Assembly: GCA_023055355.1 (NCBI GenBank)
Contig: JALJCS010000052.1
Span: 761,501-825,500 of the forward strand
Origin: Agelaius tricolor
Lineage: Eukaryota > Chordata > Aves > Passeriformes > Icteridae
Direction of reading: 5' to 3'
Length of the DNA: 64,000 nt
A model generated the notes under the pieces. It did not search any database and had not been told where the DNA came from. It was given only the letters and a program-made list of their open reading frames with translations. The translations under genes and the position numbers were made by a program. Position 1 is the first letter of the stretch; each line of letters opens with the position of its first letter. Of this stretch, positions 26,150-36,484 are shown in pieces.

Positions 26150-26554
26150 AGACAGACTCAAAACTACGGCAGAGTCTCCACAGGCCCGAGGTGGGAGCCC
26201 GAGTGCTGCGGGCAAGGACGGCGTGAGGGAGCCGGGCCTCGCTCAGCCGGCGCTGCCCCAGGAACGTCTCATCCTGCAGGAGCTCGGCAGCCTCTGCCGG
26301 TGCCGGCCCCGGGGCTGTCGGGGGGCGCGGCCGGAGGGGCCGGGGAGCAGCGGGTGGGAGGGGCCGGGATGGAGGGACCGGGACCCCCCTGGGGAGCCCC
26401 GAGCGTGGAGGGAGCGAAACGGCGGAGGGGAGACCCCGGGACAGGGGGGAGCAGAGACCCTGCGGTGGGGTCTGCGGAAAGGAGGGACCGCAATGGTGGT
26501 CCCGGAGCACCGGGAAGGGGCCCAGCTGCCATCGCGCTGCGAGTGCCGGGACGG
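26150..26554. other. GC- and CpG-rich stretch upstream of receptor copy C
   Basis: Very CpG-rich DNA that may be a relic of the CFAP45 5-prime region, because the next block is. The minus frame around EAAELLQDETFLGQ might be a former N-terminal exon, but I cannot support a gene. Confidence 0.35.
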
Positions 26555-26640
26555 TCACGGGGTGTCCGAACCGACTGTGGCAGTGTGTCCGAAGCCACTG
26601 TCGCGATGTGTCGGGACCGAGCGTTGCCAGGGTAAGGCCC
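26555..26640 (-). repeat. Inverted relic of the CFAP45 promoter region
   Basis: Read on the minus strand, this block parallels 7081-7180 (CGGAGCTGTGGGGGC..., CGGTCCCGACACATCG, CGACAGTGGCTTCGG), with roughly four of five bases matching by eye. The X-box position reads TTACCCTGGCAACG, a weakened X-box. It lies upstream of copy C as the original lies upstream of copy A. Confidence 0.7.
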
Positions 26641-27294
26641 CCACAGCTCCGGGAAGTGGAGGGGTACCCTGGAAGGTACAGAGCAGACCCTGTCTATTCC
26701 CTGTGCCCTGTGCAGGTGAGGAGGGCAGGGATGGAGCAGCTCTGGGGACACCTGGAATCCAGACAGGGTCATTCCCCACAGCCCCACCATGGCAGCAGGG
26801 CACAGCCACTGCTCGATATTTCCACACTTTTCCCTCTTGTCTGGCAGCTGAGCCAGAACCCTGTGGCAGCCACTCTCTGGTCACAGAGAGCAGCAAGCAC
26901 AACTTTCCCAGGCCTTGTCCTGGTGAAGGCTGTGAGAAGATCAGTGAAAAGAATGAGAAACAATTCTTATCTTCACTTGCTGCACCCATTGTTGTGAACA
27001 TGTGAAATGTGTTATGGAGATTTGTTTCCCAGTGGGTGATTTCTTAATTGGCCACTGGTGATGGTGTTTTAATTCCAAGGACCAATTAGGTTAAAGCTGT
27101 ATAGGACTGTCTGCAAGGGCAATGAGTTTCTTAATAACTACAGTACAGTAAAGCGATTGATCAGCCTTCTGGAATCATGGAGTCAGTGCTAATTATTAAT
27201 TGGGAGGGACCCATGCAACAACAGAACTCAAACATTCTTTCTGGGAGGTTCCAAAAGGCTGCTGGTTTTGTTCAAGAAGGAGGTCCAGGTCAGG

Positions 27295-27740
27295 TTGTTG
27301 AGCAGATCAGTGTGGGATTTGCAGTAGTTCTGGATTTCACTCAGTCCCTTGGGAAAAGGGACAAGATAATCAACTGCTGTATTTCTAGGCTGGTTCCCTC
27401 TCAGCTGCCCCTGCAGGGGTGGTTTCCAGCCAGCTCTGCTCTGAAAACCATCAAAGGCCCTCTCAGAGCCACTGCTTGGGCTCCCTTTGGGCTTGTGCTT
27501 CTTGCAGGGCTGAGCAAACCACAGGCAGGGCCTTTTTCCCCCACAGAATTCTCACCTCTGCAGCAGCTCTAAAGCTGCCAGAATCAAAGCCAAGGGGGCA
27601 GGGGGGACCCTCAGGTGCTGGCAGCCACCAGAGCAGAGCAGGGCTGGGCAATGGCCATCCCTGTGCAGTGGGGCTGGGCCATGGCTGGGCCCCACCCTTG
27701 GATGGCCACTGGCTTCAAGGAGCAGGAGTTTGGGAGCTCC
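27295..27740. repeat. Segmental-duplication block (copy C unit)
   Basis: Inverted counterpart of 5280-5650, direct counterpart of 35400-35700. Adjacent DNA at 26710-26840 also matches 35200-35320 (GATGGAGCAGCTCTGGGGAC, then TTTCCACACTTT). Confidence 0.75.
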
Positions 27741-28141
27741 TTCCTGCCCTGGGCTCCATTCCCAAGCTCCTCTTGCCGGCTCAGATCCTGCAGGGGATGA
27801 GCAAAAATGGAGAAGTCTGGACCTGCCTGGAGTTGCCATGCCCCAGGACAGGACCCCTTGGCCTGGGACAGGATCCCCACAGGACAGAACACCCCTCCTT
27901 CGTGTGACACTCAGCACAAACGGCCTCTTCCTTCTGCTACAGGAGGGAGAAAGTGAAAGTGTTGGGGGGCAAAGCCGGACACCCCCATGCCCCGCAGCCT
28001 CCCCAGCCCTCCCTACAGACCCCTCACCCTTGCTTGCCCTACCCTGGGCTTCCCCCAAGCCATTCCCTGCTCAGTTGATTCCCAGAATCTTCAAGGAACA
28101 AACTGGGGGGTTGTGAAATTGAGGGATCAAAGGAAGGAAAT

Positions 28142-28529
28142 TGTGACCGTGTTCACAGGGGTTCTTGGATGAGGGAAGAGACAAGAATGTTGACTCCATG
28201 TTCAGAAGGCTTGATTTATTATTTTATGATATATATATTACATTGTAACTATACTAAAAAGAAGGACAGGTTTTCTCAGAAGCTTGCTAAGCTAAGAATA
28301 GAAAAAAAAAGAATGATAACAAAGGCAGCTCTCTCAGATTCTGTCCGAGATAGCTCGGTCCTTGATTGGCCATTAATTATACACATCCAAGATGGGCCAA
28401 TCACTGGTGGACCTATTGCATTCCACAGCAGCAGACAACCACTGTTTACATTCCATCTCCGAGGCCTCTTAGCTTCTTAGAAGGAAAAATCCTAAAGAAA
28501 GGATTTTTAGTGAAAAGATGTCTGTGACA
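28142..28529 (-). mobile_element. Solo LTR with perfect 6-bp target duplication
   Basis: Plus-strand borders are TGTGACCGTG and GATGTCTGTGACA. GGAAAT stands immediately on both sides (28136-28141 and 28530-28535), the 6-bp duplication expected for class II (ERVK-like) integrase. The minus strand carries an AATAAATC-type poly(A) signal near the left end. Confidence 0.9.
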
Positions 28530-28729
28530 GGAAATAGAAATGAAGAATGGGAAAAGCCCCTGGGAGCTGGGGGCACACAGACCCAGAACACCTTGGAATC
28601 TCCCTGGGGTGACCCCCAGGCCATTGGCATACTTTGGGGGCTGTGCTGGGCTGTGGGTCACCCCAAAATCTGAGGCACTCAGGGAAGGGGCTCCAACCCA
28701 CGCACGCACCAAGCCACTGCTCATCCCTG

Positions 28730-29240
28730 GCACCTCCATTCCCCTGGGAACCCAACCATGGGACCCCCATTCCTTCAGTCCCCATGTCCCAGGGACCCCC
28801 ATCCCAGCACTGACATTCCCCAGGATCTCCATGGCCCAGGACCCTCATTTCCAAGGAACCCTCTCCCATTCATTCCATCCCCTGAAATCCCCCTTCCCCC
28901 AGAACCTTGATTCTTCCAGGACCCCTCATGCCCATGGGATGCCCCATTCCCCTGGTACCCTCATCCCTACGAAAACCATCCCCTGACCCCAAATCCCTGG
29001 AGCTCACATTGTTCTGGGACTCCCATCCCTGAGTTCCTCCAGCCCTGGGCATCCCCATTCCCATGGCAGCTCCATCCCTGGTGACTCCCCCTCCTCAGGA
29101 CCCCCATTTTGAGGGACCCCATGCTGGGGCTCCCCATTCCCCTGGAACCCATCCCTGGGGTTCCCCATTCCTCATTCCCCTGGAAACCGATCCCTGGCTC
29201 TCCAAACACCCCGTGCCCCTCACTCCTGGGAGCCCTATGT
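28730..29240. repeat. CCCATTCCC-type degenerate minisatellite upstream of copy C
   Basis: Dozens of irregular CCCCATTCCC, CCCATGGGA and CCATCCCTG elements lie within the 700 bp before the copy C start codon. They match the arrays before copies A and D, so the array was duplicated with the receptor. Confidence 0.75.
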
Positions 29241-29427
29241 CCCACCTTGTCCCACCCAGCCTGTCCCCACCCAGCCCACAGCTTGTCCCCAGCTTGTGGC
29301 CACCCTGCCCCCACCAGGTGCCACCTACGCATGAGGACGAGACCTGACCTGGCTTCCTTCCCCTTTGGCCATGGAGCCACCACCCAGGGGACAGCCACCC
29401 CCGGCAGCGAGTGACAGCCAGTGCACA

Positions 29428-32400
29428 TGGCTGGGGACACCGGGATGGCTGGGAAGGTGGCGCTGCTCCTGTGGGGTGAGTGCCCTGGGCACAGGCCTGA
29501 CACCCTGGGGATTGACTCCAGTGAGGCAGAGACCAGTGGGGAGGGGGCACAGGGGGGTTGCGGGGTCCCCTGAGGTCCCCAGTGCCAGTAGGGCATGAAT
29601 TGGTGTGACCAGAGTTGTGGGGTGGTTATGGGGACAGGAACAGGGGATCTGGGGTGTGGGAACAGGGACAAGGGATGGAGATGTGGGGGACAAGGATTTG
29701 ACAAAAGGAACAGGAACCTTGGGGCTTGGGCAGCTGTGGGGACAGGGACAGGGGATCAGGGATGCAGAAACAGGGACAAGGGCCACATACCATGTGGATG
29801 GGCCATGGGGACAGGTGCCATTGAAATGGGATCATGGGCACAGGGCCATGGGTTGTGGCCATGGGGACATGTGCTGTAGAGCTGGTGCAAGTGACCTGTG
29901 CAAACGTGGGATGTCCACAGTGTGCCCATTTCTTGCATCAGCCCATGGTGACCAAGATGTCTCTGTGCTCAAGATGTCCATGCCACACCAGTGTTCCTGT
30001 GGGGACAGTTTGGGGACAGCCATCTCACCTCGTCCCCGAGGTTGTGCTGCCCCGGCAGTGACAACCCCATCCAGCCCTGTCCCTTCTCCCTTCCAGCCCA
30101 GACCCTCGGCCTCGCTGGTGAGTCCTCGGGGGATGCCATGGCCCCACCCCACTGTCCCCAGCACCACGCTGGCCCTGGCAGGCTGGTGTCCCCTGTCACC
30201 CGCAGGTGTCCAGACCACCCAACTCCTGGTGGACACCCCCTGGAGGCCGGCGGTGCTGTGGAACTGGGTGACACTGACCTGCCAGGGCTCGGGGACCACT
30301 GGTGCCACCACCTGGTACAAGGACAGGCAGCACTGGGGGCAGGTGGGACGTGACCACCTCAACATCACCGAGAGTGGCACCTACACATGTGACAGACCCA
30401 GCGGACTCAGCCCCCGCATGACAGTCTTAAATGGTGAGGGCGGATCTTAAATGATCAGGGTGGTCCCTTGTAGGTCTGGCTGGGCTCCACTCTGTGGGTG
30501 GCCTCACACCCCTCGTGTGGCGAGAGCCTGTCCCCTGCACACGGGGACATCCCAGAACACCCCAGTGCATCCCAGTGTGATGGGACCACTGTGGCAACAC
30601 CTGTGCCACAGGGTTGCTCCTGGTGTCTCTGGGATCCTCTTGTGCAATGGAGACTCCACCCAGATGTCCCTGGTGCCATGGGGACCCACCTTGGACTTGT
30701 CTCGAGCCCCTTTGTGTGATGGGATCCTCCTGTCCCACAGATGAGCTGGTGCTGCAGGTGCTAGCACAGGCGCTGCTGGAGGGGGACACGGTGACGCTGT
30801 GCTGCTGGGGCCAGCAGGACAGCCCGGCCACCAAGGTGCAATTTTATCAGGATGTGAAGAATCTGGAGGGGTCCCCCAGGGGAACCAAGCTCTCCATCTC
30901 CTCGCTGCAGCTGCACCACAGCGATCGCTACCGTTGCAAAGACTTGGTGGGCTCAAGAATGTCACAGTCAGCAGCAGTGACAGTGACAGTGCAGGGTGAG
31001 CACCCCCATGGCTGGAACTCCAATCTTCTGACTCCTCCAAAGCCACTTCTCAATGATCTCAGAGTGACAGTCCTCACCTCCCCTCTCCTTCCCAGAGCTC
31101 TTCATGGTGCCAGAGCTGGAGGGTCCCTCCAAGCCCACCGAGGGGTCCCCCCTGACTCTCAGCTGCCTCAGCACCCCCAGCCCCCTGCAGCCACGAGCCC
31201 CCCTCCTGCACGTGTTCTACTGGGACAGGCAGGTGGTGGGGGGCCCACAGGGGTCCCCGCAGCTGCTGGTGCCCATCGTGGGGGTCTCCCACTCGGTGAA
31301 TTACAGCTGCCAGGTGCGCTCCGAGGTGGGGGCCGTGCAGAAAAGCAGCACCCGGCTCCGCATCACGGTGTGCAGTGACTGTGGGGATGGACACGGGGAG
31401 CCCCCACAGCCTCCTTGGGTCCCTTGCAGGGTACCTCCATGTCCCCAAGAAATCTTTCCAAGGTCTTTCCATCACTCTTCTTGTCCCCTCGCCCCTCCGT
31501 GGTGTGACCCCATCCCTGACATCCCCCATCACACCCATCCCCCCATCCCTTTTCCCCCCACACTTGCTGCCAGCCCCTCCCTGTGGCCTCAGCCCTGTCT
31601 CTGTCCCTGCAGTGCCCGTGGCCAATGCCACCATCACACCCAGTCCTCTGTCACACCAGGTGTGTGCACGTGACCCCAGCCCACTGCTACTCAGTGCAGG
31701 TGGGCTCAGCTGCTGTCACCTTCACCTGGCTGCACAACGGGAAGGAGGTGGCCCAGGGTCCCCTCCTGGAGTTTGGGGACATGATGTGGGACATTCAGGC
31801 ACCTACCAGTGCATGGCCACCAACCAGCTGGGACAGGACGGGCACCGCGTGTTCCGGGCACTCAGCCCTGAGCTGGCCCTGCAGATGTCACCTGGCTTAC
31901 CCTGGGTCACAGGTGAAGTCACATGGGGTCACCGGGATGTTCAGGACCCCCGGGGTTCAGGGTGACCCCAATGTGTCCCTTCTGTCCCCAGCAGTGTCTG
32001 TGAATGTCAGCAGGACCCTCCTGTTCCTGCTCCTGCTCCTGGCTGTCATCAGGGGCTATCACTGGTGGCACCGCCAGGGTAGGTGACAATGGGAGGGCAC
32101 GAGGTCCTACAGGACCTGGGGGGAAGCCCCACACACTGGGGGGGCACTTGGGGAATCACCCAAAGCCCCTGACCTGGAGGAAGCTGAGCCCCCCTTGACC
32201 TTTGCTTTGGGTGCTCACAGGGTTGGGGACATTTTGAGGGTCCTGGGCTGTCCTAGGAGGGGCCCTGAGGAATATTGGGGTGACACTGGGATTTCCTGGG
32301 TGTTTTTAGGGAGATGTTGGAGAGTTGTGCAGGGATGTTGAGAGCTCTGCAGGGATCCTGGAGCAGTTGGAGGCTTCCCTGCATTTCATTCTTGGTGTTC

Positions 32401-32958
32401 TTGGTGGCTTGAGAGGTGCTCAGGGGCTGTGTGAAGAATCAGGGTCCCAAGGCAGTTCAGGGGTCCTGGGGAGGGGGTTGGAGTACCTGGGTGGCTCAGG
32501 TGTTCTGGGGCTCCTCAGGGGTGGTTTGGGGTGCAGGGGCCTGGGAGGCCAGTAGAAATCAGTGTCTGGTGGGAGCTGAGGGGTCCAGTGGGCATTTAAA
32601 GGTCCCAGGTGGGGTTGGGGCCCAGGGCACCCCATGATCACCCCATCCTCTTCTTCTTGCAGCTGCCAGGAAATCCCAGGACAGGTGAGTGGGGAGCTCC
32701 AGACATGGCTCTCCTTGACCCCCTCCCCAGACACCCCTCAGACCCCCCCTTATCCCCACAGGGGCCCCCTAGAACCCCCTTATCCCCTGGAGGAGGGGGA
32801 GGGGCTGGACACCGAGGGGGCAGGGGGTGAGTATGGGGGATGGGTGGGGACACAGATATGTCACCCATGGGTGTCACCCCCTTCCAGGTGTCCCTTACTG
32901 TCCCCCCGCCAAGGACCCCCAGGTGACCCAGGCAGAGCTGCCAGGACCACATGGGTGA
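29428..32958 (+). CDS. Fc-receptor-like membrane protein, copy C (best-preserved copy)
   Basis: Exons: 29428-29476 (signal peptide, MAGDTGMAGKVALLLW), a 21-nt exon at about 30095-30115, then 30206-30433 (Ig1, CQGSGT...TWYKD...YTCD), 30741-30995 (Ig2, TLCCWG...RYRCKD), 31096-31374 (Ig3, LSCLS...NYSCQV), 31613-31912 (Ig4), 31992-32078 (membrane segment RTLLFLLLLLAVI), 32663-32684, 32762-32826 and 32888-32958. Every phase fits and the total is 459 codons including TGA. Proteins of this type sit on leukocytes and bind immunoglobulin or MHC-like ligands; the ligand here is unknown. Oddities: the Ig4 exon contains two compensating indels; the Ig3 donor is a weak GTGACT; the tail has VTQAEL where an ITIM would have VTYAEL; and it stops about 15 codons earlier than the copy D tail. 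One Ig domain seen in copies B and D is absent. Expression is unproven. Confidence 0.75.
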
Positions 32959-33880
32959 CTGCAGGACACCAGTGACATCCATGGGAACGTGCTGTGACAC
33001 TGGGGGACACTGGGAATCCCCATCCCATGGCTCCCGTTGTGGCCCATCCTGCCTGGGGTGATGATCATGAGTCAGGGGGGGCTGCACAGGGCACCCAGTG
33101 CTCCCCTTTCCCCTTCCCAGTGCATCCAGTACACCCATGGCCCCCTAGGCTCCACCCACTGCCAGGGGGCAGAGGAAGAATTTCCTTCTTATTTGGTCCA
33201 AAATGCAGCTTTTTGGGTTAAACTGGCAGAGATGGTGTTTGTTCCACTTTGTCAGGCTTCAGGAATGGGATTCTCCAGTTCAGGGCTGTCACTAAAAACC
33301 AGGGGCTGCTGCCCTTCACCCTCCCGGGTGGAGGCACAAAGATCCCAAAGGGCTGACAGAAGAACAATTTCCTGAAACAGCAACCAGAGAGAATAAAACC
33401 AACAGCAACAGCAACAAGGTTCAGAGTCCAAATAGTCACACAAGGAACGATTACCAGGGAAAGTTCCCAATAAGGAACAAACCCCAGACGCTGTCCCCAG
33501 CACATTTCCTCCACCAGAGGAACCTGGCAGGGCCCTGGACCTTCCTTGCTCTGATGGCCAAAGCAGCCTTCAGGAGGCTCTGGATTCTTTTGTCCCCTGT
33601 CCCAAACCCCTCCTTTGCTGTGTTCCTTACACGAGGATGTCACAAAGGCCCTGTAAGGGTTCCAGAGCCTCCCCCTTTTCCAGGGCAGTCAGGATCAGGC
33701 CATGGCACAGGGTGGGGTAATCCCGACTCCCTGCTGGGCTAATTTGCCCCCGAGCAGGCAGCACAGGCCAGATAGCTCAATCCTTCCCGGGGACAGAGTG
33801 CCTGAGTACCCAGGCCACTCTCAGCCATTGGCTACTTTAGCAAGCTTATTGGATATCAGCTTTTTAGTGATTATCAGCTC
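32959..33880. other. Intergenic, possible old retroelement scrap
   Basis: The minus strand at 33250-33500 encodes a short hydrophobic stretch (LVAVAVGFILSG) that could be an old env membrane segment, but family features are absent. Nothing else is supported. Confidence 0.35.
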
Positions 33881-33899
33881 TTTTGTGATTCCAGCTCTT

Positions 33900-34260
33900 T
33901 GCTTGCTAAGGTGTCTTGCAGGCTAGTCAGGAAGCAAGACGCTTGCGAGAGAGGGGAAGAAAACATCCTGGGGTTCCAAAGCGATGGTTTTATTGAGGGG
34001 TCTGTGAAGGGTTCCAGAGACGGCTCTTCTAACCAGAATGGGCTAAAACAGCCCCTTTTTATAGGGTATAAGGGGATCCAAACTTGTCCAATAGTAGGGG
34101 TTAGGGGAAAGTGACCTATGGGGGTACAGAGATAAGCTGGGGTCTGAAAGGCGGAAGACAGGATCTTCTTTTGCTATTTCATCATGACTTAGCACTGCTT
34201 ATGGTTGAGCCTCGGCCCTCCATGGGGCCCTAGCCAGCTCAGAGCCTGCTACAGTGGGGT
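33900..34260 (-). mobile_element. Probable minus-strand LTR
   Basis: Read on the minus strand, a TATA-like CTATAAAAAGGGG at about 34057-34069 is followed by CAATAAAACC at about 33985, the spacing of an LTR promoter and poly(A) signal. Exact borders and a target duplication were not found. Confidence 0.45.
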
Positions 34261-35194
34261 GTCAGAGACAGGAAAAGTTTGATGTCTGGAGACATTTTGG
34301 AACACCTGTGTGTGGCAGGGGTGGGTCAGGCCTTGCTTTTGGTAAAACAGGGCACCATCTGTCTGTCATTGTGTCAGCCATGGTACATTGGGGACAGTGT
34401 AACACTCTGCCAAAGCCAGCTCCTGAGGGGCCAGGTGACCAGAAGTTGCACCTGGGGAGAAGGGCCTTGGTGGCCCAACTGGCTTAAAAGGCAGTGCATG
34501 AGGTGACCAAGTCCCTGACCCTGTCTTCCATTGGGGTGTCTGTCCCATGCACACTGGAATCCAGGAGTTGGCAACTCATTCAAATGAGAAATATCTACCA
34601 AGGAATATGGGAATGTTCCTGGAGTAGAAAGAACACCCATGTCTTGTTTTAAGACTTGTTTTAATTTCAAAGATCATGGGGATTTCAGGCAGAACGGTAG
34701 GAAAAGGAATAACATCTCCTTACTAGGAAATTTATGAGCCAGAACAGAAGAAACACCACAAACCCAGAACTTTCCCTCCCGCTCAGCGCTGTTGGTTTTT
34801 GTGGCAGTTATAACCGCGGCCAGCAGGGGCCGCTGCAGGGAGCACTCCCGGCCAGCAGGGGCGCCCCGCTCCAGCTCCATCCCCTCAGGGGCCATGGCGG
34901 CCTCGGGCGGGAGGCAGGAGGGCAAATCGCTCCTTTTGCAAACTCACGGCCACCAATCGGTCCCGGCACCACCACCGGCAGCGGACAGAAGCCGCCAAGG
35001 CAGCAGGTTGGATCCCAATGCCCAGCGGCAGCGTAGCAGTGTCCCAGGGCCAGGCACACGCCCTGCACAACACCCGCGACCGCTCTCCATGATCCCGAAT
35101 GGAAGGAAGGCAACGCCTGACCCCAGGCAGGTCTTGGGTCCACAGCAGCACCTCTGGTGGCTTTACACCACAATTCCTGCAAACCCTCAGCCTT
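34261..35194. other. Intergenic, with a GC-rich block at about 34.8-35.1 kb
   Basis: The GC-rich part occupies the place of the promoter relic in the copy C unit and may be a more diverged copy, but similarity is weak by eye. No gene is seen. Confidence 0.35.
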
Positions 35195-35700
35195 TCACAC
35201 AGGTGAGGAGGGCAGGGATGGAGCAGCTTTGGGGACACCTGGAATCCAGACAGGGTCACTCCCCACAGCCCCACCACAGCTGTGGGCAGAGCCACTGCTC
35301 GGTATTTCCACACTTTTCTCTCTTATCTGTCTTGAGGTCACAATCTGAACCCAAACATTCTTTTCCTGAGGCTCCAGAAGGCTGCAGGTTTTATTCAAGA
35401 AGGAGCATCCCAGGCAGGTTGTTGAGCAGAGTGTTGTTGTCTTGGCAGTAGTTCTGGGGCTCTCTCAGTCCCTTACCAATAGGAACAAATGATCAATTGC
35501 TACATTTCTGAAGTGGTTCCCCCCAGCTGCTCCTGCAGGGGCGGTTTCCAGCCAGCCCTGCCCTGAAAACCACCAAAGGCCCTCTCAGAGCCACTACTTC
35601 GGCTCTCATGAGGGTTTGTGCTTCTTACAGGTCTGAGCAAACCACAGGCAGGCCTATTCCCCCCACAGAATTGTCAGCTCTGCAGCAGCTTCATACACCA
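35195..35700. repeat. Segmental-duplication block (copy D unit)
   Basis: 35200-35320 matches 26710-26840, and 35400-35700 matches 27300-27570, in the same order. This places receptor copies C and D in tandem duplicated units of about 7 kb. Confidence 0.8.
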
Positions 35701-35849
35701 ACAGCCCCTCAGAATCTTTCTGGGTTGACCCCAGGCTGCCGGCACATTCTGGGGTCTGTGCTGGGCCCTGGGTCACCCCAAAATCTGAGGCATCCAGGGA
35801 AGGAGCGGAGACCCACTGGCCCACCCAGTCACTGCCCATCCCTGAGACC

Positions 35850-36260
35850 TCCATTCTCCTGGAAATCAAATCATGGGATCCTCATTCCTTATGTCTCCCC
35901 CTCTGTGGAACTCCTATCCCAATACTTACATTCCCCAGGATCTCCATGGCCCAGGACCCCATTCCCAAGGAACCCTCTCTTGTTCATTCCATCTCCTGCA
36001 ATCCTCCTTCCCCCAGGACCTTGATTCTTCCAGGACCCCCATTCCCAAGGGAACCTCCATTCCCCCAGCATCCCCATTCCATGACCCCAAATCCCTGGAG
36101 CCCACATTCCCCTAGGACTCCCATCCCTCAGTCCCCTCAGCCCTGGGCACCCACATTCCCATGGCACACCCATCCCCAGTGACATCCCTTCTTCAGGACC
36201 CCAGTTCCCCAGGGACACCATTCCCCTGACACCCCTCCCTGTGTCCCCAAACCCCCTGAG
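35850..36260. repeat. CCCATTCCC-type degenerate minisatellite upstream of copy D
   Basis: Equivalent to the arrays at 28730-29240 and, inverted, 4260-4680. It ends about 220 bp before the copy D start codon. Confidence 0.75.
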
Positions 36261-36484
36261 CCCCCCCCACTCCTGGGAACCCCATGTACCACCATGTCCC
36301 ACCCACCCTTTTCCCTATCCTGTCCCCACCCTGCCCACAGCCTGTCCCCAGCTTGAGGCCACCCTGCCCCCACCAGGTGCCAGCTACAAATGAGAGTGAG
36401 ACGTGACCTTGCTTCCTTCCCCTTTGGCCAAAGAGCCACCACCCAGGGGACAGCCACCCCGGCACTGAGTGACAGCCAGTGCAC

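Noticed and set aside
26148..26558. Proline-rich minus-strand frame that might be a CFAP45 first-exon duplicate
   Set aside because: Only weak similarity around LLQDETFLGQ, and the true first exon at 7.1-7.5 kb is not identified for comparison.
29605..30450. 281-codon plus-strand frame covering the copy C Ig1 exon
   Set aside because: It runs through intron sequence and the 21-nt exon region; the spliced model with consistent phases explains the real coding part.
33218..33643. Minus-strand 141-codon frame with a hydrophobic helix, possible env scrap
   Set aside because: No cysteine motif, fusion region or neighbouring retroviral sequence; hydrophobicity alone is not enough.
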